Counted from the stretch's first letter, positions 27,682 through 36,659 are shown. The stretch: 64,000 nt of DNA from Belliella alkalica (GCF_022549785.1 NZ_JAKZGO010000005.1:2501-66500); one strand, 5' to 3'. Numbers and translations: made by a program. The notes: generated by a model not told the origin, from the sequence alone.

Positions 27682-27969
27682 ATGAACCATATTCAGGGAA
27701 TAGACCGACTCCAACTAACTTTTTCGAGTTTGGATGAATTGATAGATACGGAAAACTCAATAAGGATTATTGATGCCTTCATTGATAAACCTGATCTTGA
27801 CTTGCTCGGATTCATTTCCAGACCAAGTAAACTAGATAAAGATCAAAAACTAAAAAACACTTCTCAAAACCCACCAATCAGCATACTATTCCACCTAGCA
27901 AACCCTTCACCCTGCGGATGTACGCCGCGGCACAGCCACTTAATTCGAAGAATTTCGGACCCACGGTAG
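27682..27969 (+). pseudogene. IS1182-family transposase fragment (N-terminus only)
   Basis: The first about 45 residues, MNHIQGIDRLQLTFSSLDEL onwards through IDAFIDKPDLDLLGF, follow the start of IS1182/IS5-group DDE transposases (a DRxQxxLxxxSLDELI opening, then VxAFVDxLDLxxLGF). After that the frame continues in unrelated sequence (RPSKLDKDQKLKN and beyond) for 95 residues in total, whereas an intact enzyme has about 500. It is a decayed remnant; no DDE catalytic domain is present. Confidence 0.7.
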
Positions 27970-28040
27970 ATTTTCACATCAATCATGGCTTACCTATAGG
28001 GATCGGTACGAAAAGCTTTTGGCTAGTAGGCTAAATGTTA
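27892..28040. repeat. Duplicated flanking block, copy 1
   Basis: CACCTAGCAAAC and CTTCACCCT at 27892-27913, a CAGCCACTT, and CTAGTAGGCTAAATGTTA at 28023-28040 recur in the same order at 29538-29657. The block lies just behind the stop codon of the YhcG gene; the second lies just behind the stop of the lipoprotein gene at 29679. Confidence 0.6.
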
Positions 28041-29060
28041 GCGGCTACTAGGACTATCATCTTCGTCTAAGAGTTTGTTTAGTTCGTTCTCAAGTTGTTT
28101 TTTGTCTGGCAAATAAAGTTGATATTTGCTTATAAAAAGTTGGTTACTTATACTCTCGGTCGCATACTCTACCAAAACATGGTCTTTAGCTGCTCCTAAA
28201 ACTATTCCGATTGGTTCGTTATCACCCTCGGTGCTAACTTCTTTCTTGAAATAATTCAGATACAAGTTCATCTGTCCGACGTCTTGATGTGTTACTTCTC
28301 CACGTTTCAAGTCAATCAGCACAAAGCATTTTAATATACGGTGATAGAAAACCAAGTCAACAAAAAAGTGCTTTCCACTGATTGAAATTCGGTATTGTCT
28401 TTTTTCAAACGTAAAACCTTTACCAAGTTCCAATAAGAAGTGTTGAAGATTTGAAATCAGTTTTTCTTCCAACTCACTTTCTAAAAATTGATGGCTTTCT
28501 GGGATATTCAAGAACTCCAAAACGTAAGGGTCTTTAAGAATATCGTCTGCCTTTTGAATTTCTTGTCCCTGTTCTGAAAGTTCCAATACTCCTTTCTTGT
28601 CTTTACTCAATGCCAAGCGATGAAACAGCATACTTTTTATTTGGCGTTTAAGTTCTCTTACACTCCAGTTTTCTTTCTCGGCTTGTTTGACGTAGAAGTT
28701 GATTTCAAGTTCATTGTCGGAACGCAAAATCTCAAAATAATGGCTCCAACTCAATACGTTAGACAGTGTCTCCCTCTTTGGGAAGTTCAAATACAGCTTC
28801 CTCATATACAATAGGTTAGACCTGCTAAACCCCTTTCCGTAAAGCCGTGTCAAGTCTTTGGAAAGTTGTTCAAAGAGAAAAGTCCCATACTCAGCTTTTT
28901 CTTTACCACCCTGCTCAAATTCAACGATGTGCCTGCCTATATACCAATAAGTTTGAACTAAAATTATATTTATAGATTTGGCAACTTGCTCTCTCCCTTT
29001 TTGAAGAAGTCCACCAATTTGGCTTATTAAGTCAGTATATTTTGATTGTTCAATATCCAT
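28038..29060 (-). CDS. YhcG/DUF1016 family PD-(D/E)XK nuclease-domain protein
   Basis: A 340-residue protein with an N-terminal DUF1016 helical region (VQTYWYIGRHIVEFEQGG, LSKDLTRLYGKGFSRSNLLYMRKLY) and a C-terminal PD-(D/E)XK-type core in which FFVDLVFYHRILKCFVLIDLKRG supplies the D and (D/E)xK residues. Members are found in mobile regions, often with restriction systems, but their substrate is not settled. Here it stands alone between IS-like ends with a -7 box 5 nt upstream of its ATG. It is intact in length. Confidence 0.92.
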   Translation of the reverse strand: MDIEQSKYTDLISQIGGLLQKGREQVAKSINIILVQTYWYIGRHIVEFEQGGKEKAEYGTFLFEQLSKDLTRLYGKGFSRSNLLYMRKLYLNFPKRETLSNVLSWSHYFEILRSDNELEINFYVKQAEKENWSVRELKRQIKSMLFHRLALSKDKKGVLELSEQGQEIQKADDILKDPYVLEFLNIPESHQFLESELEEKLISNLQHFLLELGKGFTFEKRQYRISISGKHFFVDLVFYHRILKCFVLIDLKRGEVTHQDVGQMNLYLNYFKKEVSTEGDNEPIGIVLGAAKDHVLVEYATESISNQLFISKYQLYLPDKKQLENELNKLLDEDDSPSSR

Positions 29061-29065
29061 TTCGT

Positions 29066-29073
29066 CAAAGGTA
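29066..29073 (-). promoter_or_regulatory. Probable -7 element of the YhcG gene
   Basis: TACCTTTG on the minus strand ends 5 nt before ATG 29060. If used, transcription starts at or within a few nt of the start codon. No TTTG is seen at -33. Confidence 0.45.
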
Positions 29074-29537
29074 AAAAATTGATAATGAAAACGGTCTTGT
29101 TACATACAGATTTCTCTCTGTTGAAGTGTCGCTCACTGCTTACTGCTAATAGGGTCAAGCATGGGAATTCCACCTCACCTTCTCACTAAACTCCCGAAAA
29201 TCGAGAAAAGCTATGCGTGAGACTGTCGCCTCACACTGCCAGCTCCGATGCATCAAGGGCTTATTATGCTTTTAATACGCTTAGATTCTAATTTACCTAA
29301 GGTTGAACCAATTTTCAATATTAATATAAAAAACAAAAACCTTTCAAACCAAATCCAGCCCCTTCCTGACATGTATTCAGGATCTAAGAAAACAATGGTT
29401 GGGTCCAAGACATCTCTAAAGCAGAATACCCCAATTTTGGGTAGGGGCTTTTATGCCTTTTCCATAGGGATTGGTCAAATAATAGTAGAAATCGTAACTA
29501 ATGAAAAATAATTAAAACCATAAAAAGAGTACTAATA

Positions 29538-29657
29538 CACCTAGCAAACACTTCACCCTCCAGTTGTCAGTCAACAGCCACTAGCAAAAGCCCTGATAGA
29601 TTTTTTTTCCTATCAGGGCTTTTTTCAAAGGGCTTTTCTCTAGTGGGCTAAATGTTA
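29538..29657. repeat. Duplicated flanking block, copy 2
   Basis: Second copy of the block described at 27892-28040 (CACCTAGCAAAC, CTTCACCCT, CAGCCACT, CTAGTGGGCTAAATGTTA). It encloses a strong hairpin terminator absent from copy 1. The remaining gap 29074-29537 contains an unassigned C+T-rich block at about 29110-29240 and the putative IS right end. Confidence 0.6.
29586..29625. terminator. Bidirectional intrinsic terminator
   Basis: A 14-bp stem (AAAAGCCCTGATAG, 29586-29599; CTATCAGGGCTTTT, 29610-29623) with a T-rich loop and T runs on both sides. It lies 54 nt behind the minus-strand lipoprotein gene at 29679 and would terminate it. Confidence 0.85.
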
Positions 29658-29678
29658 TGAGCTGCCCTTCTTCTGTTT

Positions 29679-30374
29679 TTATTCTCCCGTGTCAAAATGT
29701 TCACGTTTTACTTTTGATTTATCTTTCTTAATTAGTCTTATATAGTCGTTGTCAAGTTTAAAGTGGTCAGTTTCTGTCCAATTCCAACTTTCACCCATTG
29801 GCATATTAATACCACTTGCACTAAACCAAACAGAGATATTATTTCCCTTAACTATCAATGTTATTTCGTCAAATGTATTTTGGCTACTTGCTGTGTATGG
29901 GGTGGTCGGGCAATTGTAATCAAATTCTTCTAAAACCTTCTTGTCATTCTTAAACCATTTTCGTAAGAATCCTAAGTGCCTGTCTGAACATTGATAACCC
30001 AAATTTAATGCGGTTAATATTTTACATTTTAAATTACTTCTGTCGTCTTTGTATTCTCCGTCCCATTTACATTCACTCCCAATATAAGTTCCAACGTAAC
30101 CTAATACTGCAATTTCAGGTTCAGTAAGTGTCTTACATAGTTCTTCGTTTATAACAATTGTATTGAAGGTGTCTTTTAATTCTTCGTCATATTTGTCCTC
30201 ACGCCATAAAAACTTTTCAATCTTGTCTGTTAGTTTGAAGTTCTTTACTGAATTATTTTCTTCAGTCTTAGGAATAGAGTCAGAAATAACAACATCGTTT
30301 TTGTCAGAGTTGCTATTTGGCTGTCCGCAAGAGGCAAGAAAAACTAATATAAATATGTATAAGTATTTTGTCAT
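29679..30374 (-). CDS. Predicted lipoprotein of unknown function
   Basis: 231 residues; MTKYLYIFILVFLASCGQ is a clear lipoprotein signal (lipobox LASC). An Asn/Ser/Lys linker leads to a domain with paired cysteines (ELCKTL, GSECKWD, KCKILT, YQCSDRHLG) that might form disulfides. No family is recognised. It opens the right side of the accessory island and ends at a strong bidirectional terminator, so it is probably monocistronic. Confidence 0.75.
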   Translation of the reverse strand: MTKYLYIFILVFLASCGQPNSNSDKNDVVISDSIPKTEENNSVKNFKLTDKIEKFLWREDKYDEELKDTFNTIVINEELCKTLTEPEIAVLGYVGTYIGSECKWDGEYKDDRSNLKCKILTALNLGYQCSDRHLGFLRKWFKNDKKVLEEFDYNCPTTPYTASSQNTFDEITLIVKGNNISVWFSASGINMPMGESWNWTETDHFKLDNDYIRLIKKDKSKVKREHFDTGE

Positions 30375-30900
30375 TGTTGTCGTCTGTTAGGGTTGCCTAT
30401 AACTTCAATATACCCGATACAACTTTCGCTTAGCAAGCTTCAATATAGGAAAATAAGCGAATGATATACTCTGAAATTTTATAGGGTTATCTCTCAATCA
30501 TCAAACCTACCAATTCCCCATTAAAGAAAAAATACCAACTACAGGGTATATTTGACAATCTTCAACCTTTTTTTTATTCAAAAAATTAATTTCCCTTTTT
30601 CAAAAACGTAGCTTCTAACGAGGAGAAACTCTTCGGGAATTTATCCAAAATCGAATTCTTAATTTTACTGCCACGTTTGAAGGTAAAAATCCGCTTTTTA
30701 CTTTTTACTATTTTCAGTTTGCTTTTTGGTTTTAAACGGATTCAATCCATACATCCAGCACATAAATCCAAGGAAAACCAAAGAGCCAACGAAAATAACT
30801 AATCCCCCTACTCACAAAGTTTAATTCTCCTTTATTTATGTTATCTCTTATTAATCAAATAACTTTGCCCAATAATACAAACCACTAACCATTCGCCATT
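30375..30900. other. Long gap without a recognised gene
   Basis: 526 nt. On the minus strand about 30698-30811 is open and reads as the tail of a small membrane protein (LVIFVGSLVFLGFMCWMYG), but a stop sits directly upstream and no start codon is in place, so it appears to be a decayed remnant. Otherwise only A/T-rich sequence. Confidence 0.4.
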
Positions 30901-31320
30901 TTGAAAATCATCATTATCAACGGTCCAAATCTCAATCTTCTCGGAAAAAGAGAGCCGGAAATCTATGGAAATCAATCTTTTGAGGATTACTTCCTTACGC
31001 TTAAAAGCAAATATCCTGAGTTAGAATTGAGTTATTTCCAAAGCAATGTAGAAGGAGAAATCATCAACAAAATCCATGAAGTGGGTTTTGAATGTGATGC
31101 TATCCTACTCAATGCCGGCGGATATACCCACACTTCTGTTGCTATATCTGATGCCATCGCTGGAGTCAGTACTCCTGTCTTGGAAGTCCATATCTCCAAT
31201 ATCTACAAAAGGGAGGAGTTTAGACACAAAAGTATCATCACAAAAGAGTGTGTAGGAATGATCTCCGGACTTGGACTTAGAGGATATGAACTTGGATTGC
31301 AATACTTTCTCACAACCTAA
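30901..31320 (+). CDS. aroQ: 3-dehydroquinate dehydratase, type II
   Basis: 139 residues, shikimate pathway step 3. All signature parts are there: INGPNLNLLGKREPEIYG near the N-terminus with the active Tyr/Arg loop, NAGGYTHTSVAISDAI, and PVLEVHISN with His. The only sensible start is TTG at 30901; the codons upstream do not extend the family alignment. It is followed by the SerC-like gene after 9 nt, so the two are co-transcribed. Confidence 0.95.
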   Translation: MKIIIINGPNLNLLGKREPEIYGNQSFEDYFLTLKSKYPELELSYFQSNVEGEIINKIHEVGFECDAILLNAGGYTHTSVAISDAIAGVSTPVLEVHISNIYKREEFRHKSIITKECVGMISGLGLRGYELGLQYFLTT

Positions 31321-31329
31321 CCTACCATC

Positions 31330-32388
31330 ATGACGACTACATTTTCACCGGGACCTTCTAAGGTCTATGAAGCATTGCCAAAATACCTGCAAGATGCTTA
31401 TGAATCAGGAATCCTAAGTGCAAGCCATAGAGGTGCTGCCTTTATGAATCTATATAAAGAAACTGAAACATTGATGCAGGAAAAACTTCATGTTCCTGCT
31501 GATTATAAATTGCTATTCACTTCTTCGGCCACTGAAAACTGGGAAATCATCACCCAATCGATCGTACAAGGAGCGAGTTATCACATATTCTCAGGTTCAT
31601 TTGGAAAAAAATGGTTTGAATATGCAAAGCACATTAATGCAAAAACAGAATCATTAAAGATCAGCGCAAATGACACCATCGATGTGGAAAATCTGCAAAT
31701 AGATAATGATTTTGATGTAATTGCAATTACCCAAAATGAAACATCAAATGCTACCCAAGTAAAGAATGAAACGATAGCTGCAATCGTGGAGAAGTTTCCC
31801 GAAAAGATGATTGCTGTCGATACAACTTCTTCCATGGGTGGAATCGAACTGGATTTTAGCTTGGCTGATATATGGTATGCATCTGTTCAGAAATGCTTTG
31901 GCTTGCCAGCAGGACTTGGTGTATTGATCGTATCACCGAAGGCTATTGAGAAAGCAAAAGACAAAGGTGAAAGAGGCAGATACAACAGCCTGAATTTTAT
32001 GTTGGAAAATGCGGACAATTACCAAACCCACTATACGCCCAATGTTTTGGGGATTTATTTGTTGAACAGGGTTTTGAAAGACATGCCAGAAATCCAGCAC
32101 ATAGATCAAATCACCAAAGAGCGTATGCAGAAGTTGGAATATACTGTTGCCATGACGAGCAAAATGAAGCTTTTGGTAGAGAATGAAGAAAGCAGAAGCT
32201 CGACGGTTTTGGCGATATCAGGATCAGAGGAGTTCATCACTTCTGTCAAAAAAGCTGCTGAAAAAGAAGGTATGCAAATGGGAGGTGGTTATGGTCCTTT
32301 GAAACCAACCAGTTTCAGAATCGCAAACTTCCCAGCGATCACTGAAGCGGAATTTGAAAAATTGATTTCATTTATAAAGCAATATTAA
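31330..32388 (+). CDS. Class V aminotransferase, SerC-like (phosphoserine aminotransferase)
   Basis: A 352-residue PLP enzyme that fits the serine-pathway phosphoserine transaminase. It begins TTTFSPGPSKVYEALPKY, has ASHRG, NETSNAT and the PLP-lysine region WYASVQKCFGLPAGLG. Length suits SerC (about 350-360 residues). Since Bacteroidota carry several class V paralogues, the symbol serC is not assigned firmly. It lies between aroQ (9 nt) and marC (7 nt) in an apparent operon. Confidence 0.87.
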   Translation: MTTTFSPGPSKVYEALPKYLQDAYESGILSASHRGAAFMNLYKETETLMQEKLHVPADYKLLFTSSATENWEIITQSIVQGASYHIFSGSFGKKWFEYAKHINAKTESLKISANDTIDVENLQIDNDFDVIAITQNETSNATQVKNETIAAIVEKFPEKMIAVDTTSSMGGIELDFSLADIWYASVQKCFGLPAGLGVLIVSPKAIEKAKDKGERGRYNSLNFMLENADNYQTHYTPNVLGIYLLNRVLKDMPEIQHIDQITKERMQKLEYTVAMTSKMKLLVENEESRSSTVLAISGSEEFITSVKKAAEKEGMQMGGGYGPLKPTSFRIANFPAITEAEFEKLISFIKQY

Positions 32389-32395
32389 ATCAGCA

Positions 32396-32977
32396 ATGTT
32401 CGATTTCAAAGAAATACTTTCGGTCACCTTGATCCTATTTTCGGTCATTGATATCTTGGGTTCTATTCCCATAGTGATCAATCTGAGAAAAAAGGTTGGA
32501 CATATCGAGTCCGAAAAAGCTACGCTAGCCGCGGGATTATTGATGATCCTATTCCTGTTTCTCGGTAAATCCATCCTCAACCTTTTCGGGATTGGGGTAG
32601 AGGACTTTGCGATAGCGGGAGCTTTGATCATTTTTGCCTTGGGTGCTGAGATGATCCTTGGAATCGAACTCTTCAAACCTGATCCAGACGCAAGTGGTGG
32701 TGCGTCTATTGTACCAATCGCTTTCCCTTTGATCGCGGGTGCGGGTACACTTACGACTATTTTGACATTGAAAGCTGAGTTTGCTCAAATCAACATCGGA
32801 ATTGGAATCGTCATAAACTTAATCATTGTCTATGTAGTCCTGAAAAGCACAACATGGCTAGAGCGCAAACTTGGAAAAACCGGTTTGGATGTATTGAGAA
32901 GGATCTTTGGGATTATACTCTTATCCATTGCTATTAAAATATTTAAATCCGCGTTGTTTTCAGGGGAAATGATATAG
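32396..32977 (+). CDS. MarC family integral membrane protein
   Basis: 193 residues, six predicted membrane segments starting with LSVTLILFSVIDILGSIPI, GLLMILFLFLGKSILNLF, FAIAGALIIFALGAEMILG and the conserved VPIAFPLIAGAGTLTTIL. The family (MarC/UPF0056) has unknown transport role; the earlier link to multidrug resistance was not confirmed. Third gene in the aroQ-aminotransferase group. The following gap to 33229 contains a few short stretches resembling the interspersed repeat, too eroded to call. Confidence 0.9.
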   Translation: MFDFKEILSVTLILFSVIDILGSIPIVINLRKKVGHIESEKATLAAGLLMILFLFLGKSILNLFGIGVEDFAIAGALIIFALGAEMILGIELFKPDPDASGGASIVPIAFPLIAGAGTLTTILTLKAEFAQINIGIGIVINLIIVYVVLKSTTWLERKLGKTGLDVLRRIFGIILLSIAIKIFKSALFSGEMI

Positions 32978-33229
32978 ACGATGGTCAATGAAAGATAGTC
33001 AACGGTTACACTAGTGATCTTGCCTGAATTTGGTTTACACATTAGTGGCTAGTGCTAGGTTTGGTTTCTTAACTAAACAACATTGAATTATGTATAGCTA
33101 CTAGTATCAAGTCAAATATCCACCTACGAGTTAATATTCCTTCTTGATTACTTTCGGAGCAAAGAGACAAAAAGAGTTGGCTTTGCGGCCCTGCGTGATA
33201 CTAAACCTACAATACCTTTAAAAATCTCG

Positions 33230-33937
33230 ATGAAACTCACAGCACAAATTGTATCGGACTTAAAAGAAGTTGCTTTACCTGAAAAGGCTGAATTCTTCCC
33301 TAACTTTTTCAAAACAGGAAAAGGACAATATGCTGAAGGTGATTTATTTTTGGGCGTAACAGTCCCTTTTCAACGAAAAATTGCCAAGACCTATTGGAAA
33401 GATATCAATGCATCAGAACTTCAGGAACTGATTCATTCTCCTTTTCACGAAGTGAGACTGACGAGTATTTTTATGCTTGTGCTGAAATATGAAAAATCAA
33501 AGTCCATTATTGAAAAAGAAAAGTGGGTCGGTTTTTACCTAAAAAACAAAGCAGGTGTGAATAATTGGGATCTCGTGGATAGTTCTGCTTTTCAAATTTT
33601 AGGTGCATGGCTTTTTGACAAAAACAGAGATTTACTGTTCGAGCTCGCTCATGCCAACAATCTCTGGGATCAGAGGATTTCAATAATGAGTACTTTTTAT
33701 TTTATCAAAAGGAATGATTTTCAGACGACTCTTCAACTGGCAGAAATACTTCTCAACCATCCTCATGACCTTATCCATAAAGCCGTAGGTTGGATGCTGA
33801 GGGAAATCGGCAACAGGGATCTTGAAACTGCAAGAGATTTTGTCTTAAAATATATTGACAAAATGCCTCGTACAATGCTTCGCTATGCTATTGAAAAGTA
33901 TGAAGAAGATGACAGGAAAATGATTCTCTCGCTCTAG
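33230..33937 (+). CDS. DNA alkylation repair protein, AlkD-like
   Basis: A 235-residue all-helical HEAT-like repeat protein. Typical marks are FFKTGKGQYAEGDLFLGVTVP at residues about 24-45, VNNWDLVDSSAFQILG and the late HKAVGWMLREIGNRD. AlkD glycosylases excise bulky alkylated purines. The tryptophan in NNWDLVD and the aspartate that support base excision appear to be present. It has no operon partners. Confidence 0.92.
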   Translation: MKLTAQIVSDLKEVALPEKAEFFPNFFKTGKGQYAEGDLFLGVTVPFQRKIAKTYWKDINASELQELIHSPFHEVRLTSIFMLVLKYEKSKSIIEKEKWVGFYLKNKAGVNNWDLVDSSAFQILGAWLFDKNRDLLFELAHANNLWDQRISIMSTFYFIKRNDFQTTLQLAEILLNHPHDLIHKAVGWMLREIGNRDLETARDFVLKYIDKMPRTMLRYAIEKYEEDDRKMILSL

Positions 33938-34120
33938 TCATTTCGACCAAAGGGAGAAATCTCAAACTGTGATTTTACCAGAAATCGAAATTCGAAAACC
34001 CCTAAATCTCTGCGCCCACTGCACCTCCACGGTCAATTTTTACCGCAAAGGCGCAAAGAACGCAAAGCGAATAGACACACTTTACTAATTATATCACAGC
34101 GCTCTACATTATTCATGCAT
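33938..34120. repeat. Fragments of genome-common intergenic sequences
   Basis: GTCATTTCGACCAAAGGGAG with AAATCTC at about 33938-33972 and TTTTACCGCAAAGGCGCAAA with GAACGCAAAG at about 34038-34067 resemble sequences that recur in intergenic DNA of many Bacteroidota. No gene is seen up to 34273. Confidence 0.4.
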
Positions 34121-34273
34121 TATTTAGCTGAAATAATTAGCCTAAATTTATATTTGCTAAACAACTAACTATTTAACATTTCAACTTTAAAACCTTTCAA
34201 ATTGCCTTTAGAAGACCAAAAGAAATCTTGCCGAATGATTTAGAAAACAAAACCGAACGTACAATTCCCTAAT

Positions 34274-36169
34274 TTATTCAATCCCCTCCAACTCGCTCAA
34301 TTCCAACCATCTCAACTCCAAAGATTCAACTTCATTATCAATCTCCTGAATTCTATTGGACCAATCCATTAATTTTTGGTGATCTTCAGTACCAATAGTT
34401 ATCAAGTCCACGATCTTGGCTTTCTCAGAATTCAATGTTTCTATTTTCTTTGTCAATTCCTCAAATTCCTTCTTTTCTTTGAAACTAGCTTTCGGCTTTG
34501 ATTCATTTGAAGTACTGGAAACCTGTTCCTTTTTCTCTTCTTTTACTGGCTTTTCGTCTTTTTGCAAGAGCTTGGTTTCTTTTTCCCACTCTCTGAAATC
34601 GGTATAGTTCCCAGGGAAATCTTTGATCTGACCTTCTCCTTCAAAAACGAAAAGGTGATCAACCAACCTGTCCATAAAATACCTATCGTGTGATACGATG
34701 ATCAAACAGCCCGGGAAATTATCCAAGAATTCTTCTAGTGTGTTCAAAGTCACGATATCCAAATCATTGGTTGGTTCATCGAGGATCAGGAAATTAGGAC
34801 TCTTGATCAAGATCATCAATAGCTGCAATCTCCTTCTTTCCCCACCACTTAGTTTGGAAACAGGGGTATGCTGTTGCTTTGGTGGAAAACCGAATTTATT
34901 CAAAAATTGAGCAACTGTGATCGTTGCTCCACCAGCTACTGTTACTACTTCTGCTACTTCCTTTACGATATCAAGAATTCTCTTTTCTTCATCAAAAGAG
35001 CCTTCTTCTTGCCTATAGTATCCAAAAGCTGTCGTCTGACCAATGCCTACTTTTCCACTGTCAGGCTCCAAAGCACCTGTAATCATGTTCAAAAATGTGG
35101 TCTTCCCAGCTCCATTTGGACCTACAATCCCGATTTTATCCCCTTTCTTAAATGTGTAACTGAAATTCTCTACAATCTTTTTGTCATCATAAGATTTGTT
35201 CAGTTTCTCGATCTCTATGATCTTGTTCCCCAATCTTTGTGAAGTGACAGAAAGCTCGATCTCTCTTTCCTCTCTTTTGTTGAATGCTTTCTCTTTGGTT
35301 TCTTCGAAGGCATCCACTCTATATTTTGCTTTTGTACTTCTGGCTTTTGGCTGTCTTCTGATCCAGTCCAACTCTTTTTTGTACAAGCTTTTTGCTTTGT
35401 CCAATTCTGTAGCTTCGATTTCTCTTCTTTCTGCTTTTTTCTCTAAGAAATAGCCATAATTACCCATATATCGATGGATACTGCCATTGTCCAATTCAAG
35501 GATCTGATTCGTCACTTTTTCCAAAAAGTACCTATCGTGAGTCACCATGAACAAAGCAAGATTGGCTTTGGAAAGATATTCTTCCAACCACTCAATGGTC
35601 TCTAAATCCAAATGGTTGGTCGGTTCATCAAGTAGAAGTAAATCTGGTTTCTCCAAAATGGCTTTTGCCAATGCAACACGTTTTCTCTGTCCACCACTGA
35701 GATTCCCTACAGAAATATCCGTGTCATGCAGTCCCAATTTCCCCAACACTTCCTTTACCTGATACTCAAAGTCCCAAGCTTCAAGCTGATCCATCTTTTC
35801 AAAAATAGTCTGCAACAGATCTGAATTATCCATTCCATTTTCAGAATCCAGCATCGCTTTATGATAATCCTCAATCACTTTGAGTGTCTCATTGCTGCTT
35901 CCATCAAAAATAGTTTGATAAATACTCAATTCACCCGAAAAAACAGGGTTTTGATGCACATAAGCTACTTTTACTTGTTGATTGATGGCGACTTGGCCAG
36001 AATCAGGGACTTCTATCCCCATGATGATTTTCATCAAAGTGGACTTTCCTGCACCATTGATACCGACTAATGCTACTTTTTGTCCTTGATCAAGGCCAAA
36101 TGATATGTTTTGAAAAAGTTTACGCTCGCCAAATGACTTGCTGAGATTTTCTACAGATAGGTAATTCAT
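34274..36169 (-). CDS. ABC-F family ATPase (Uup/EttA-like)
   Basis: 631 residues with two ABC domains and no membrane segments: Walker A GINGAGKST and GPNGAGKTT, signatures LSGGQRKR and LSGGERRR, and LLLDEPTNHLD. The linker between the domains holds the arm of ABC-F proteins (EKKAERREIEATELDKAK), and the last about 80 residues form a Lys/Glu-rich coiled coil. Such proteins act at the ribosome E site. A -7 box lies 4 nt upstream of the ATG. Confidence 0.95.
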   Translation of the reverse strand: MNYLSVENLSKSFGERKLFQNISFGLDQGQKVALVGINGAGKSTLMKIIMGIEVPDSGQVAINQQVKVAYVHQNPVFSGELSIYQTIFDGSSNETLKVIEDYHKAMLDSENGMDNSDLLQTIFEKMDQLEAWDFEYQVKEVLGKLGLHDTDISVGNLSGGQRKRVALAKAILEKPDLLLLDEPTNHLDLETIEWLEEYLSKANLALFMVTHDRYFLEKVTNQILELDNGSIHRYMGNYGYFLEKKAERREIEATELDKAKSLYKKELDWIRRQPKARSTKAKYRVDAFEETKEKAFNKREEREIELSVTSQRLGNKIIEIEKLNKSYDDKKIVENFSYTFKKGDKIGIVGPNGAGKTTFLNMITGALEPDSGKVGIGQTTAFGYYRQEEGSFDEEKRILDIVKEVAEVVTVAGGATITVAQFLNKFGFPPKQQHTPVSKLSGGERRRLQLLMILIKSPNFLILDEPTNDLDIVTLNTLEEFLDNFPGCLIIVSHDRYFMDRLVDHLFVFEGEGQIKDFPGNYTDFREWEKETKLLQKDEKPVKEEKKEQVSSTSNESKPKASFKEKKEFEELTKKIETLNSEKAKIVDLITIGTEDHQKLMDWSNRIQEIDNEVESLELRWLELSELEGIE

Positions 36170-36173
36170 GCCG

Positions 36174-36181
36174 CAAAGATA
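36174..36181 (-). promoter_or_regulatory. -7 element abutting the ABC-F start codon
   Basis: TATCTTTG on the minus strand ends 4 nt before ATG 36169. The expected transcription start coincides with the start codon, so the mRNA would be leaderless or nearly so. The -33 element is weak or missing. Confidence 0.5.
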
Positions 36182-36254
36182 GGGGAATTAAATATTGTAG
36201 GAATAATTTTCTCTGATTATCCACAAAACAGTACGATTGTTAAAAATTATTTAT

Positions 36255-36572
36255 TCAATCCTTTCTAAACAATGTATTGAAAGCCTCTCCTAGCTGTTTA
36301 AAAGCATTTATAAAGTGTCTCTTAGACTTTTTCAAATTAGGCTCCATTTCAGATTTCTTTTCTTGGTACAGCTTTTCTGCTTTTTCCCTACCCTTTTGGA
36401 ATTCCTGCGAAATAGTGGTTTCCTTGTCCTTCAGCTCTTTTATTTTTTTCTCTATTTCGACTTTTGCATCACCACTTACTTCTGCAGCTTTTTCTATCAA
36501 CTGTTCTATTTTGGAACCAATATCCTGTAGAATATTTTCCACCTCTTCAAAGCTATTCTTTTTGGCAGTCAT
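36255..36572 (-). CDS. Small coiled-coil protein of unknown function
   Basis: A 105-residue, almost entirely helical, highly charged protein (SKIEQLIEKAAEVSGDAKVE, LYQEKKSEMEPNLKKSKRHF), ending in AFNTLFRKD. No signal peptide or membrane segment. It resembles small cytoplasmic coiled-coil proteins near ABC genes, but no family is recognised. It lies between the two ABC genes on the same strand. Confidence 0.7.
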   Translation of the reverse strand: MTAKKNSFEEVENILQDIGSKIEQLIEKAAEVSGDAKVEIEKKIKELKDKETTISQEFQKGREKAEKLYQEKKSEMEPNLKKSKRHFINAFKQLGEAFNTLFRKD

Positions 36573-36659
36573 AAGTTTGTCTGTTTATTTTTCATCCCAA
36601 TTTACAAATGATATCTAAAAATAATAGAATTTGAAGTAAATCCATAAACTTATAAAAGC

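Larger units (their letters stand above)
27566..29455. mobile_element. IS1182-like element remnant with terminal inverted repeats enclosing a nuclease gene
   Basis: An AAAAAGCCCCTAC block at 27566-27578 is mirrored as GTAGGGGCTTTT near 29441-29452, with further partial similarity inward. Inside lie the N-terminus of an IS1182-type transposase (27682) and, in place of the remaining transposase, the YhcG/DUF1016 gene. The distance of about 1.9 kb equals a normal IS1182 element. The ends and their relation are my reading by eye; other parts, such as 29090-29430, are unexplained. Confidence 0.4.

Noticed and set aside
29248-29511. 87-codon frame on the plus strand
   Set aside because: Composition is that of non-coding A/T-rich DNA, it runs through the putative IS end, and it resembles nothing known.
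30698-30811. Small membrane protein frame on the minus strand
   Set aside because: It looks like a protein tail but a stop lies right upstream and no start codon is in place; noted as a remnant only.
32981-33120. Another copy of the interspersed repeat
   Set aside because: Only short pieces (GTCAACGG, GCTACTAG, AATATCCACC) recall the family; similarity too weak to claim.
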